In this document: piece after piece, positions 1-9,019 of the stretch | How positions within the stretch are numbered: the first letter of the stretch is position 1 | How the letters are laid out: every line of letters starts with the position of its first letter | Source: Oceanimonas baumannii | GTDB lineage: Bacteria; Pseudomonadota; Gammaproteobacteria; Enterobacterales; Aeromonadaceae | Length of the DNA stretch: 64,000 nucleotides | Direction of reading: 5' to 3' | NCBI RefSeq assembly: GCF_002245495.1 | Contig: NZ_NQJF01000003.1 | Span: 248,001 to 312,000, forward strand | The notes under the pieces: generated by a model | Database searches by the model: none | The model's input: the letters and a program-made list of their open reading frames with translations, nothing else | Told to the model about the DNA's origin: nothing | Translations under genes and position numbers: made by a program

Positions 1-2
1 CC

Positions 3-182
3 GGTGTTTACCTGTTTCGCGCCGTATACGGTGTGTTATTCCTGCTGATAGCCGGTCACTTCCCGCTGTTACAACAGGTCACGGAAAGACCGGTATTTAT
101 GCTGGTCAGTTCACTGATCTGCCTGGCAGTTGGCCTCAGTTACTTTCTGGGGGTAAGAAGTCACTGGCATCGTTTGAGCTGA
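3..182 (+). CDS. C-terminal fragment of a membrane protein (5' end outside window)
   Basis: An open frame runs in from the left edge and stops with TGA at 180-182. The 59 visible residues are strongly hydrophobic, with two likely transmembrane stretches (near YGVLFLLIAGHFPLL and VSSLICLAVGLSYFLG) and a basic tail ending in RSHWHRLS. This is what the end of a polytopic inner-membrane protein looks like; the family cannot be told from this fragment. A second frame is also open here but its translation is rich in charged and polar residues and looks like a shadow. Confidence 0.5.
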   Translation, partial: GVYLFRAVYGVLFLLIAGHFPLLQQVTERPVFMLVSSLICLAVGLSYFLGVRSHWHRLS

Positions 183-209
183 TTGAAAAGCCATATAAAC
201 GATAAACGC

Positions 210-231
210 GGGCAGGTCAGACAACCAGCCC
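210..231. terminator. Imperfect hairpin between convergent genes
   Basis: GGGC-A-GGT pairs with ACC-A-GCCC around a 6-nt loop, with one mismatch in the stem. It lies just past the stop of the epimerase gene on the minus strand and past the stop of the left-edge gene on the plus strand. There is no clear T run, so termination activity is a guess. Confidence 0.25.
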
Positions 232-255
232 ACGTTACCGTGCTTATGGCATCAA

Positions 256-1362
256 TCAGTCAATACGGTCTTCAAACACGCTGAGCGACTGAACCTTGGC
301 ATCGTCCACCTCGACTCCCAGCCCCGGGTTATCAGATAGCTCAATGTGTGTTTCGTTACCTGGCATAACGGCAACATCATCTGAAATCATCGCCGGGCCA
401 ACCATGTCATTGGCCACAATATTGCAATGCGCCATGGCCAGGTGAGCTCCCGCCAGAGTGGCCACGCTCGACTCCACCATAGATCCAATCTGACAAGGAA
501 TATCTGCGGCCAGGCCAAGCTCGGCCATGGTACGGGCCGCATGCAGGCCTCCGGATTTCATCAGCTTGATATTCACCAGATCCGCCGCATTCAGCCTGAT
601 CACCTCGAGCATATCGCGCACGCCATGAATGGGTTCATCGGCCATAATCAATGCGTCGGTTGAGCCGGTGATCCGCGCCAGTGCCTCCAGGTTTTCAATG
701 GAAACCGGCTGCTCAAACCAGTCAACCCGATAAGGAGCCGCCTGCCGGATCACCTGTAATGCCTGTTTGGCACTCCATCCCTGATTTGCATCCACCCTCA
801 GTTTCACATCCGGCTTCATCGCCTCGCGAACTTTCGCAATACGTTCAATATCCAGTTCCGGAGCATCACCCAGTTTTATCTTGATTGAGCTATAACCTCG
901 CTTGCAGGCATCCTGCGCCTGACGCGCCATTTCTTCCGGATCCAGCATACTGATCACACAAGGCAGCTCAATACGGGTATGGTGACGGCCACCCAGTAAG
1001 CTGTAGAGCGGTACGTGACACTGCCTGGCCAGCAAGTCATGCAGGGCAATATCCAGCGCGGCCTTGGCGGAAGGGTTATGGCGTATCCGGGTTTCAGCAA
1101 CACGATGGAAATAGCCGATGCTGTCTACCGGTTTCCCGATAAGCAGAGGAGCCAGCTCTCTGGTAATGATCTGCCGGGCCGACTGCCAGGTTTCACCCGA
1201 CACGTGCTGGTCAACAACGGCTTCTCCCCAGCCAACCTTTCCTGAGGCTGATTCCACCTTCACCAGAATACTTTCAATATCCTCATAGGTATCGTAAGCA
1301 ATTTTGAATGGCTGCTTGAGAGGCAGACGAATACCATAAACAGTGATTTTTTTAATTGTCAT
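256..1362 (-). CDS. Enolase-superfamily enzyme, dipeptide epimerase-like (MLE subgroup)
   Basis: A 368-residue member of the mandelate racemase/muconate lactonizing enzyme family. The barrel carries the expected catalytic set: K161-I-K163, metal ligands D191, E217 and D242, and K266 on the opposite face. That Lys/Lys arrangement in the MLE subgroup is typical of dipeptide (L-Ala-D/L-Glu) epimerases. However, the DxD pair that binds the substrate ammonium group in those epimerases is not obvious near residues 318-323 (N-D-M-V-G-P), so another amino acid derivative may be the substrate. The start at 1362 is chosen because GAAGGA lies just upstream and the first conserved residues (MTIKKI) follow. 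It begins 13 nt after the stop of the YfcC transporter gene and is the last gene of the operon. Confidence 0.78.
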   Translation of the reverse strand: MTIKKITVYGIRLPLKQPFKIAYDTYEDIESILVKVESASGKVGWGEAVVDQHVSGETWQSARQIITRELAPLLIGKPVDSIGYFHRVAETRIRHNPSAKAALDIALHDLLARQCHVPLYSLLGGRHHTRIELPCVISMLDPEEMARQAQDACKRGYSSIKIKLGDAPELDIERIAKVREAMKPDVKLRVDANQGWSAKQALQVIRQAAPYRVDWFEQPVSIENLEALARITGSTDALIMADEPIHGVRDMLEVIRLNAADLVNIKLMKSGGLHAARTMAELGLAADIPCQIGSMVESSVATLAGAHLAMAHCNIVANDMVGPAMISDDVAVMPGNETHIELSDNPGLGVEVDDAKVQSLSVFEDRID

Positions 1363-1375
1363 AAAAATATGTCCT

Positions 1376-2773
1376 TCAAGACCAGGAAATATAGTAAGCA
1401 AGGGTAACCATACTGATCGCAAGCGCCAGCTGTATCAGAAACAGTGGCAGAATCCATTTAATCCATTTACCCCAAGACACTCCCGCTACCGATAATCCTG
1501 CCATAAAGTAACCGGAAGTCGGTGTGATGATATTGGTAATGCCATCCCCCAGCTGAAAGGCAAGCACCGCGGTCTGCCGGGTGACTCCCACCAGGTCGGC
1601 AAGCGGCACCATCAAGGGCATTGTCAGCGCAGCCTGTCCGCTACCGGACGGCACCAGACAGTTGAGCACCAGCTGGACAAGGAACATACCGACAGCCGTC
1701 AGTACAGGAGGCATGCTCCCAATCACCTGCTCCAGCTGATAAAGAATGGTGTCCAGTATATTGCCGTCCTTAAGAACGATAAGAATACCGAAGGCAAACC
1801 CCACCACCAGGGCGCCCATGGCAATCTCCTTAAGTCCGTTTACAAAATGCTCGGCGATTGCGTTCGGGCTCATCCGGGCAAACAGCCCAACGGCCATACC
1901 CATCATCAGGAAGACAGCAGATATTTCACCGATATACCAGCCATGACGTATCACACCATATGCAATCAGCAGGATAGAACCACCAAACACCGCCAGAATA
2001 AAACGATCCGCTGTGCTGAGAGGAGCAAGATCGGATAATTCTTTACTCAGTTCAGCTGCAGAGCCTGGAGGTGACTTCACCTTAGCTGCATATAAAGTCA
2101 CAAAGGCAATACTGACACCGACAAATACAAACCAGTAGGCAACCCGTAAACCGAGGCCGGAGAACATGGGTAACTGTGCAATATCCTGAGCCACACCAAC
2201 CGTAAACGGGTTCATGAATGCAGCAGAAAATCCGGCACCGGCACCGACAAGCGGTACGGCGGCGGCCACCATAGCGTTATAGCCCAGCATTTTCATTATC
2301 GGCGCAAGAATAATGATGAAGGCAATGCTTTCCTCCGCCATTCCGAATGTGGCACCGCCAATGGCAAACAGCAGCATCAATAATGGAATAAGGATAAGAT
2401 CATTACCCGAGAGGCTGCGGCTGATACTGTTAACCAGTTTTTGCAACACACCCGTTGCCTTAAGAACACCGAATGCGCCACCGGAAATGAAAATAAAGAA
2501 GATAATACTGCTGCCTTCCTTCATTCCGCTGAAAACAGCCATAAAGGGGGTTAGCAGTGTTGCTTGCTGCCCTTCCATAACAGAGTAGCTGCCGGGCACC
2601 ACCACCGTTTTACCTTGCTCTGAAATAACACGTTCATAGCTGCCTGCATCAACCAGATAGGTCATTGCAGCCGCAATACAGATAAAGGTAAACAAAACCA
2701 CAAAAATATGAGGAAAGGCAAATTGCCGGCGCGATGTTGCCTCAAGCGTAACAGTCCTGTCCATCTGACTCAT
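1376..2773 (-). CDS. YfcC-family (DcuC-like ion transporter superfamily) permease
   Basis: A 465-residue polytopic inner-membrane protein with roughly 12 hydrophobic segments. The N-terminal segment after the basic RRQFAFPH stretch, the GGAFGVL and MAEESIAF motifs and the PSGSGQAAL loop are typical of the YfcC family, which contains secondary transporters for basic amino acids or other small organic anions. The start has a strong ribosome binding site (AGGGAGG). It sits 14 nt after the amidohydrolase gene and directly before the epimerase gene, so it probably imports the compound those enzymes process. The actual substrate is not determined. Confidence 0.8.
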   Translation of the reverse strand: MSQMDRTVTLEATSRRQFAFPHIFVVLFTFICIAAAMTYLVDAGSYERVISEQGKTVVVPGSYSVMEGQQATLLTPFMAVFSGMKEGSSIIFFIFISGGAFGVLKATGVLQKLVNSISRSLSGNDLILIPLLMLLFAIGGATFGMAEESIAFIIILAPIMKMLGYNAMVAAAVPLVGAGAGFSAAFMNPFTVGVAQDIAQLPMFSGLGLRVAYWFVFVGVSIAFVTLYAAKVKSPPGSAAELSKELSDLAPLSTADRFILAVFGGSILLIAYGVIRHGWYIGEISAVFLMMGMAVGLFARMSPNAIAEHFVNGLKEIAMGALVVGFAFGILIVLKDGNILDTILYQLEQVIGSMPPVLTAVGMFLVQLVLNCLVPSGSGQAALTMPLMVPLADLVGVTRQTAVLAFQLGDGITNIITPTSGYFMAGLSVAGVSWGKWIKWILPLFLIQLALAISMVTLAYYISWS

Positions 2774-2787
2774 ATAGCCTCCCTGGC

Positions 2788-3945
2788 TTACTGGTTATTG
2801 TCGAGAAAACGTCTGGCAACATGGGAAAGAAAACGGCTTCCCTTCTCCAGAATACTGTCGTTAAAGTCGTAATCCGGCTGATGAAGCTGGGGGGCATGGC
2901 AGCCGGCTCCGTTACCAATCCATGCATACACACCGGGCACCGCTTCCAGAAATGCCCCCATATCGTCTGCTCCCATGCTAATGGGATGCTCAACCAGCCC
3001 CTCTGCGCCCCATAGCTCCTCTACCACACTACGGGACAGCACCGTACAGTCAGGGTCATTGGCTACCGGAGGCGTTGAACGTCGGTAATCAATGGTCTGA
3101 GTGCAACCTGTCGCCAGTGCCACTCCCTGCGCAATATCGTGAATCCGTTTTTCAATATCCTGTCTGACCTCGGGCCTGAAACTGCGGGCCGTTCCCTTCA
3201 GACTGGCAGAAGTGGGGATCACGTTACTGGCAAAGCCACTTTGCAGACTCCCGACACTCACCACCGCAATGTCTTCAGGATTAATATTGCGGCTGACAAT
3301 CTGCTGCAAAGCCGTCACAAATAACCCGGAAGCCAGCACCGGATCCGACGAAAGGTGAGGCATGGCTCCATGACCACCTTCTGCGTGGAATTCGATATCA
3401 AAATCATCGCTAGATGCCATATGAGGCCGATCGTGTATCACAAAACGACCAGCTTCCACCCCGGGCCAGTTATGCAACCCAAACATGGCATCAACCGGAA
3501 AACGCTCCAGCAAGCCGTCCTCAAGCATCGCGGGGGCCCCGGTACCCAATTCTTCGGCGGGCTGGAAGATCAGCACAACACGACCAGATGCCGGTCTGTT
3601 TTTCAGCAGAGACAGCGCCGCTCCCATTAACATTGCCGCATGGCCGTCATGGCCGCACGCATGCATCACTCCCTGATGCTCGGAAGCATGTCCGGTCTCA
3701 TTCGCCTCAGCGATCGGCAACGCATCCATGTCTGCTCTCAGAGCAACACTGGCACCGGCTGTCTCACCATGGATAACGCCGACTACACCATGACCACCAA
3801 TGTTCTGGTAAATTTCATCCACGCCAATAGTACGCAGCATGCAGACAATGCGTTCTGCTGTCTGCTGCTCAGCGCCAGACAACTCCGGAAAGCGGTGCAA
3901 CTCTTGTCGAAAGGAAATTATACGCTCAACATCCTGCTTATTCAT
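2788..3945 (-). CDS. M20 family amidohydrolase (hippurate/N-acyl amino acid hydrolase type)
   Basis: A 385-residue zinc or manganese aminoacylase of the M20D type (HipO/AbgA-like). Metal-binding and catalytic motifs are intact: RADMDALPI near residue 70, HACGHDGH at 95-102 (C97, H99), the FQPAEE motif with E131/E132, and H158. The dimerisation domain follows at about 180-290. Such enzymes release free amino acids from N-acyl amino acids or hippurate-like amides, probably in the cytoplasm, as there is no signal peptide. The start at 3945 is chosen because GAGG lies at suitable distance; an upstream start would add ten residues. First gene of a three-gene operon with transporter and epimerase, divergent from a LysR gene that probably controls it. 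Confidence 0.85.
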   Translation of the reverse strand: MNKQDVERIISFRQELHRFPELSGAEQQTAERIVCMLRTIGVDEIYQNIGGHGVVGVIHGETAGASVALRADMDALPIAEANETGHASEHQGVMHACGHDGHAAMLMGAALSLLKNRPASGRVVLIFQPAEELGTGAPAMLEDGLLERFPVDAMFGLHNWPGVEAGRFVIHDRPHMASSDDFDIEFHAEGGHGAMPHLSSDPVLASGLFVTALQQIVSRNINPEDIAVVSVGSLQSGFASNVIPTSASLKGTARSFRPEVRQDIEKRIHDIAQGVALATGCTQTIDYRRSTPPVANDPDCTVLSRSVVEELWGAEGLVEHPISMGADDMGAFLEAVPGVYAWIGNGAGCHAPQLHQPDYDFNDSILEKGSRFLSHVARRFLDNNQ

Positions 3946-3993
3946 TAACCAGATCCCTCGGTTTCTCGTCTCCAAAACCTTTCCAAGACACTG

Positions 3994-4008
3994 ATTTATT
4001 TACTAAAT
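3994..4008. promoter_or_regulatory. Candidate LysR-type operator in divergent promoter
   Basis: The inverted repeat ATTTA-N5-TAAAT lies in the 221-bp intergenic region between the divergent M20 amidohydrolase and LysR genes. Its size and AT-rich arms fit the T-N11-A boxes bound by LysR-type regulators. No binding has been shown. Confidence 0.4.
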
Positions 4009-4166
4009 ACAGCACATAAAAAGGTGTAAACAACCACAGACTCACAACGCCCGTGAAGTTGCACTAAAAAGTGTTTTTCAGCATATTCAACGAATCAAGG
4101 ACGGAACAATACTTCTTCTCTATAGAGTCATGCCTTTCTGGTATGCCATGCAGGTCGCAGCACGTT

Positions 4167-5066
4167 ATGGATATAAAAAAACTGAGGTACTTTTTGTCGG
4201 TTGTTAACGAAGGCTCTATCACCTCAGCGGCCAAAAAGATCCCCATCGCTCAGCCGGCCCTGACTCGTCAGATACGACTGCTGGAAGAAAGCCTGAACAC
4301 CAGATTACTGGAACGGAACCCCAAAGGGGTCGCCTTAACCGCAGCAGGGGAGTTTCTGTATGAACACGCACGCCGGCTGGTGGATGAATTCGACAGCATC
4401 ATCATGCAGACCAAGGAAGTTGCGGACGAAAACACCGGAAGTCTCGCCATTGGCATTACCACCATTCATCCCTACATACCCGGGATTTCAGGACTGATCA
4501 GCAGGTTTCGCGCCCAGAACCCGGACATTAAGCTGTCACTTGAATCCATGCTTTCCGGCCCCCAGACCTCCGCCATTCTTGAAGGCCATATCGACGCCGG
4601 CATTTTGTTTATGGAGAGGGAAGATGAGTCATTGTTTGATACCTTCACTATCAGTACCTATCCCATGGCCGTTATCACCAGCCGCTATGCGGGCCTGCCG
4701 GTAACCCCTCCCAGCTCATTACATGACCTCGACGGCGTGCCTTTTATCCGCTTCAAGCGGACCTCTACCCCGGACAGCTATGACCGTATAGACCAGCACT
4801 TTCGCGATGCCGGGATCACACCCAATGTTATTCAGGAATGTCACGATGACATTACCATTCGCAGCCTGGTCGCGACAGGAATGGGATACGCCATCATGCC
4901 CGGCATTCTCGCTGCCGGCGATGACAACCTGATTGCCTATCAACTGGATGATCTCGATATTGACTCATCACTGAAACTGGCATGGCGCAAAGGGAGCGCA
5001 TCCAGAGAAGTTGAAACGCTGCTGGCCATTGCCAGAAGTGAGTCAATCACGGGCCCTGAATCCTAG
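4167..5066 (+). CDS. LysR-family transcriptional regulator
   Basis: A 299-residue regulator with an N-terminal winged helix-turn-helix (MDIKKLRYFLSVV followed by the AAKKIPIAQPALTRQI recognition region, residues about 1-60), a linker helix, and a C-terminal periplasmic-binding-protein-like effector domain. The start at 4167 is the methionine that begins the conserved HTH; the frame is open further upstream but those residues do not look like the family. It is transcribed away from the amidohydrolase/transporter/epimerase operon and toward a DapA-family gene. The usual logic for such divergent pairs is that it senses the substrate or an intermediate of the pathway. Confidence 0.88.
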   Translation: MDIKKLRYFLSVVNEGSITSAAKKIPIAQPALTRQIRLLEESLNTRLLERNPKGVALTAAGEFLYEHARRLVDEFDSIIMQTKEVADENTGSLAIGITTIHPYIPGISGLISRFRAQNPDIKLSLESMLSGPQTSAILEGHIDAGILFMEREDESLFDTFTISTYPMAVITSRYAGLPVTPPSSLHDLDGVPFIRFKRTSTPDSYDRIDQHFRDAGITPNVIQECHDDITIRSLVATGMGYAIMPGILAAGDDNLIAYQLDDLDIDSSLKLAWRKGSASREVETLLAIARSESITGPES

Positions 5067-5260
5067 GCAAGGAACAGAAAAACCGGCAAGCCATCGGCCG
5101 GAACGGGAAAGAACCATAGTAAAAGCGACGGCTTTTTCAGCTCCGGAGGTCCCCAGGCATACGGACAGCCTAAAAATACGTCGAAGAAAACAAGGAAGAA
5201 TGGTAACCATATAAGCCGATATCCCCATCAGGCAATCCCATCACTCAGGAGCCAGACAGC

Positions 5261-6154
5261 ATGTTCAGTGGTTTAAGCGCTTTTCCCCTGACCCCAATGA
5301 ATGCGGCAGGACCAGACGACGTGACATTTGTCCGTTTGATAGAAAATCTGGCAGAAGCCAACGTCGACTCCATCGGCGCACTGGGCTCAACGGGCAGCTA
5401 TGCCTACCTGAACCGTGCCGAGCGGGCCCGTATCGCCAGGCTGGCAGTGCAACATGCCGGGCCGGTACCTGTTATGGTGGGAATAGGAGCAACCAGCACA
5501 CGAGAAGTGCTGCACCTGGCCGAAGATGCACAGCAGGCCGGCGCAAAAGCCTTGCTGCTGGCGCCGGTGTCATATCAGCCTCTGAACAGCGAGGAAGTCT
5601 ATGAGCTTTACCGGAACGTCAGTCATGAGCTGTCTGTTCCCTTGTGTGTATACGATAACCCGCGTACGACCCGCTTTGAATTCAGTGATGAGCTGCATGC
5701 CCGTATCGCTCGCTTGCCCGGCGTTGCCTCAATCAAGATCCCCGGGGTTCCGGCAGATCCTCAGGCGGCAAAGGAAAGAGTGGAGCGGCTGCGCAAGCAG
5801 ATCCCCTCTCACGTTTCCATCGGCATCAGTGGCGATCCCCTGGCCGCAACCGGCCTTAACGCCGGTTGCGAACTGTGGTATTCGGTTCTGGGTGGTCTGT
5901 TTCCACGTACGGCTCTGGCACTGACCCGAGCGGCCCTGGCGGGCGACAGCGAGCAGGCGGAACAGTTATCAAGAGAGCTGACTCCACTCTGGGAGATGTT
6001 TCACCAACACGGCAGTGCCCGGGTAGTGGCTGCAGCGGCAGAGCTGCTGGGGCATGTAGAAGCACCATGCTTGCCGGCGCCTCTTCAGGCACTCAATAAC
6101 ACTGAGCGGACAACTCTGGCTGCCCTGCTGGATAAACTGGCTTTATCACGATGA
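5261..6154 (+). CDS. DapA/NanA-family (dihydrodipicolinate synthase-like) aldolase
   Basis: A 297-residue TIM-barrel lyase or hydro-lyase that forms a Schiff base. The catalytic pair is visible: Y131 in VCVYDNPRTT and K159 in ASIKIPG. In true dihydrodipicolinate synthases the pyruvate carboxylate loop reads GTTGE; here it is GSTGS (about 42-46), so a biosynthetic DapA role is doubtful and a catabolic aldolase or dehydratase is likelier. It lies 195 bp downstream of the LysR gene and may belong to the same catabolic locus. No gene of lysine biosynthesis is nearby. Confidence 0.82.
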   Translation: MFSGLSAFPLTPMNAAGPDDVTFVRLIENLAEANVDSIGALGSTGSYAYLNRAERARIARLAVQHAGPVPVMVGIGATSTREVLHLAEDAQQAGAKALLLAPVSYQPLNSEEVYELYRNVSHELSVPLCVYDNPRTTRFEFSDELHARIARLPGVASIKIPGVPADPQAAKERVERLRKQIPSHVSIGISGDPLAATGLNAGCELWYSVLGGLFPRTALALTRAALAGDSEQAEQLSRELTPLWEMFHQHGSARVVAAAAELLGHVEAPCLPAPLQALNNTERTTLAALLDKLALSR

Positions 6155-6284
6155 GTTATCTGTTTTCGCAATGCACGAAAGGGCTGCACCGCCACAAAAG
6201 TATGGGAGAGCCCTTTTCTCCCTCGTCCTGCTCTGCATATAAATTAGCGACGTTTATCAGTGCACATCCGGGGAAAGCCAAGCC

Positions 6285-7112
6285 ATGAGCAGACTCCACC
6301 ACGAGCTGGTTGAATTTATTCATCAAAATCCTCGCCTGCTGGTACTGACCGGTGCCGGTATCAGTACCGACTCGGGTATTCCCGACTATCGGGATCAACA
6401 GGGTCAGTGGAAACGCCAGCAGCCGGTACAGCATCCGGATTTTATGCGTTGCGAGCATACCCGAAAACGCTACTGGGGCCGCAGCCTGGTCGGCTGGCCG
6501 GTGATGCGTGATGCTCAGCCCAACCCGGCACACAGCGCGTTGGCCCGGCTGGAGCAACTGGGCCATATCAGTCTTCTGGTTACCCAGAACGTGGACGGCC
6601 TGCACCAGCGGGCCGGCAGCCGGAAGGTGGTTGACTTGCATGGCCGTTCCGATCAGGTTGTCTGCATGAACTGTGACTACCGTTGCAGCCGGGACGAAAC
6701 CCACCAGCGCAGTGCCGAATTGAATCCGGATTTTACTCACTATACTGCCGCCACGGCACCGGATGGCGATGCCGATCTGGAAGTGGACTTCAGCCACTTT
6801 CACGTTCCCGCGTGTTACCAATGCGGTGGCATTCTCAAGCCGGACGTGGTGTTCTTTGGTGATAACGTACCCAAAGAGCGGGTTGTCGCCTCACTGCGTA
6901 CCCTTGAACACGCAGACGGCCTGCTGGTGATCGGCTCGTCGCTGATGGTTTATTCCGGCTTTCGTTTCTGCCTCCGCGCCCGGGAGTGGAACAAGCCCAT
7001 TGCCGCCCTCACCCTGGGCACAACCCGCGCCGATGCACTGCTCAGCCTGAAGCTGAGTACGCCCATCACTCCGCTGTTGCAGGCAGCACTGAGCAGTTTA
7101 AACCGGGAGTAA
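6285..7112 (+). CDS. SIR2-family NAD-dependent protein deacylase
   Basis: A 275-residue sirtuin. The NAD-binding GAGIS motif is at 23-27, TQNVD at 100-104, and the catalytic histidine is H119 in DLHG. Two zinc-binding cysteine pairs are present (C127-x2-C130 and C177-x2-C180), separated by an unusually long 46-residue insert rich in acidic and aromatic residues. It removes acyl groups from lysines with NAD consumption, releasing nicotinamide and O-acyl-ADP-ribose. It appears monocistronic, 130 bp after the DapA-like gene. The long zinc insert places it outside the short CobB type, so I give no gene symbol. Confidence 0.88.
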   Translation: MSRLHHELVEFIHQNPRLLVLTGAGISTDSGIPDYRDQQGQWKRQQPVQHPDFMRCEHTRKRYWGRSLVGWPVMRDAQPNPAHSALARLEQLGHISLLVTQNVDGLHQRAGSRKVVDLHGRSDQVVCMNCDYRCSRDETHQRSAELNPDFTHYTAATAPDGDADLEVDFSHFHVPACYQCGGILKPDVVFFGDNVPKERVVASLRTLEHADGLLVIGSSLMVYSGFRFCLRAREWNKPIAALTLGTTRADALLSLKLSTPITPLLQAALSSLNRE

Positions 7113-7321
7113 TCACTGATAACAAACCGGTTCAAACATCCGGCAGAAACATCCTGATAAAAGCGGCCCTGAAAATAAGCATCCTCTGCACGACTGACTG
7201 CCATATATCACCGGCATAGCTCACAGAACAGCGAGGCACTACGCCCCCGGTGTTCTTGCATGTGTTACGCTCTGGCCGGATCACACCGGTTAACCGTTAC
7301 CCTTTCAACCAGTCATTCTGA

Positions 7322-9019
7322 ATGCGCATAAAGCAACGCTCCAAATACCTGAGTTCACAGTACCTATGGCTTTCGTTGCTTGTCGCACTGGTTCCGCTAC
7401 TGTCCTTTGCCACCCTCTACGACAGCTATTTTGCCCAGCTGGTCATGCGCATTACCGACGGTCAGCTCAAAGTTCAGCTGGCGGCCACCCGCAACGAGTT
7501 TCGCTCCCATCTACAGGATCGTCGCTATGAGCTCGAAGCCCTTATTGATCAGTTCGACAATGCCGCCACCTTTACCCACACTGGCTACCACACGCTGTCT
7601 CCCGAGCTGAAAAGCCTATTACGACTGCAGCTGGACAATAAAGCCATCTATGGCGTTGCCTTCTTCGATGCCAATGACAACTTGCTCTGGAGCTTTCCTG
7701 ACCAGGCACTGACTCAGGCCAGATACCAGAACATGCGCATGGGCCCGACCTCAACATTTGAAAATGTCGACCTAATCGGCCCCGGTAAACACAGCTGGGA
7801 TACCCCTTCCGCGTTATTAATGCGCAAGGCAATGATCGCCAGTCCGCTCTCACCATCGGCACCGACGCCGTCCATTGCCCTGATTTTACGTTTTAATATC
7901 CTGGCGAGCATTTCCAGAAGCCTGCAACTGGGTGGCGTCTATAAAGCGCTGTTAAGCACTCCCGACGGCCGCTACTACGATACCGTTGGCCAACCTGCAT
8001 CCCCCAGCGGAAACTTCAGCCAGCATGAGCTGGTTCCGGGCTGGACGCTCCGGCTGGTACAGAACAGCGAACTTGTCGAACCACCCAGCGCCCAAATGCG
8101 TTACTGGCTAATCGGACTTGTCGCCGGTACTGTGATCTCCCTGATGCTGCTGCACTGGTACCTCTCCCGCAGACTCAAACGGCAGGTGGATGTTCTGGTT
8201 CGCAGCGTAGAGCAAGTGGCCAACGGAGACCTTGAAACGCCTGTACAGCAGCTCAGTAACATAGAAATCGGTCGTCTGACCCAGGCCGTAGAGCGAATGC
8301 GCGGACAACTGAAACAGGTTATCAGTTCTGCTGTAGATAGGGAGCGCCAGGCCTCTCTGGGCCAGCTGGCGGCAGGCCTCGCACATGATATTCGCAACCC
8401 GCTGACCACTATTCGCACCACCATCCAGACTCTGGCCCGGCGAGAGCACAACCCCATGCACAAAGACATGCTGGAAATGGTCGAAGAAGAAATAGAGCGG
8501 GTCAACGACGTCATCACCAACCTGCTTGATTTTGCCCGGCCACGCCCTCCCCAGGCTGAACTCATTCAAGTCAGCGAGCTCTACGAAGGGCTAATCGCCC
8601 TGGTCAACGCTTCCGCCCGGAGACAACAGGTCAGGCTGAAAGTAACCTGCAGCAAACACCTGCTGATATTCGCAGACAAGGGGCATATGCGTCAGATTTT
8701 AATGAACCTGATCTTAAATGCCCTGCAAAGCATGCCTGCCGCCGGTGGAGAGATTCAACTTATCGCCATAAGGAATGACGACAAAATAAAACTGACCGTC
8801 GCCGACAATGGTCCGGGCATACCTTCGGCGCTACAGTCTCGTATTACCGAGCCCTTTTTCACAACCCGGGAAACCGGCACTGGCCTGGGGCTGGCCATTT
8901 GCCAGGTACTGGCTGCCAGCAATCACATCACCTTACATATTTACAGCCGGGCCGATCAGGGCACTCGTGTCGAGCTTCATTGCCCCGGGCCTGAAGAAAG
9001 GAAACCCGACCATGAATAA
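7322..9019 (+). CDS. Membrane sensor histidine kinase
   Basis: A 565-residue kinase. Residues 15-35 and 261-279 are transmembrane, bounding a periplasmic sensor domain of about 220 residues. A HAMP domain follows (about 280-335), then the HisKA domain with H355 in LAHDIRNPL, the N box (NLILNALQ, 462-469), G1 (DNGPGI, 495-500) and G2 (GTGLGLAI, 519-526). All catalytic motifs look intact. The last 8 nt overlap the start of the sigma-54 response regulator, so the two are translationally coupled. The adjacent periplasmic binding protein gene suggests the sensor domain may read a bound ligand rather than a free one. The start codon lacks a clear ribosome binding site and could be a little downstream. 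Confidence 0.9.
   Translation: MRIKQRSKYLSSQYLWLSLLVALVPLLSFATLYDSYFAQLVMRITDGQLKVQLAATRNEFRSHLQDRRYELEALIDQFDNAATFTHTGYHTLSPELKSLLRLQLDNKAIYGVAFFDANDNLLWSFPDQALTQARYQNMRMGPTSTFENVDLIGPGKHSWDTPSALLMRKAMIASPLSPSAPTPSIALILRFNILASISRSLQLGGVYKALLSTPDGRYYDTVGQPASPSGNFSQHELVPGWTLRLVQNSELVEPPSAQMRYWLIGLVAGTVISLMLLHWYLSRRLKRQVDVLVRSVEQVANGDLETPVQQLSNIEIGRLTQAVERMRGQLKQVISSAVDRERQASLGQLAAGLAHDIRNPLTTIRTTIQTLARREHNPMHKDMLEMVEEEIERVNDVITNLLDFARPRPPQAELIQVSELYEGLIALVNASARRQQVRLKVTCSKHLLIFADKGHMRQILMNLILNALQSMPAAGGEIQLIAIRNDDKIKLTVADNGPGIPSALQSRITEPFFTTRETGTGLGLAICQVLAASNHITLHIYSRADQGTRVELHCPGPEERKPDHE

Noticed and set aside
5261-6154. Biosynthetic dihydrodipicolinate synthase (dapA)
   Set aside because: The carboxylate loop is altered and the neighbours are catabolic; no lysine biosynthesis gene is linked.
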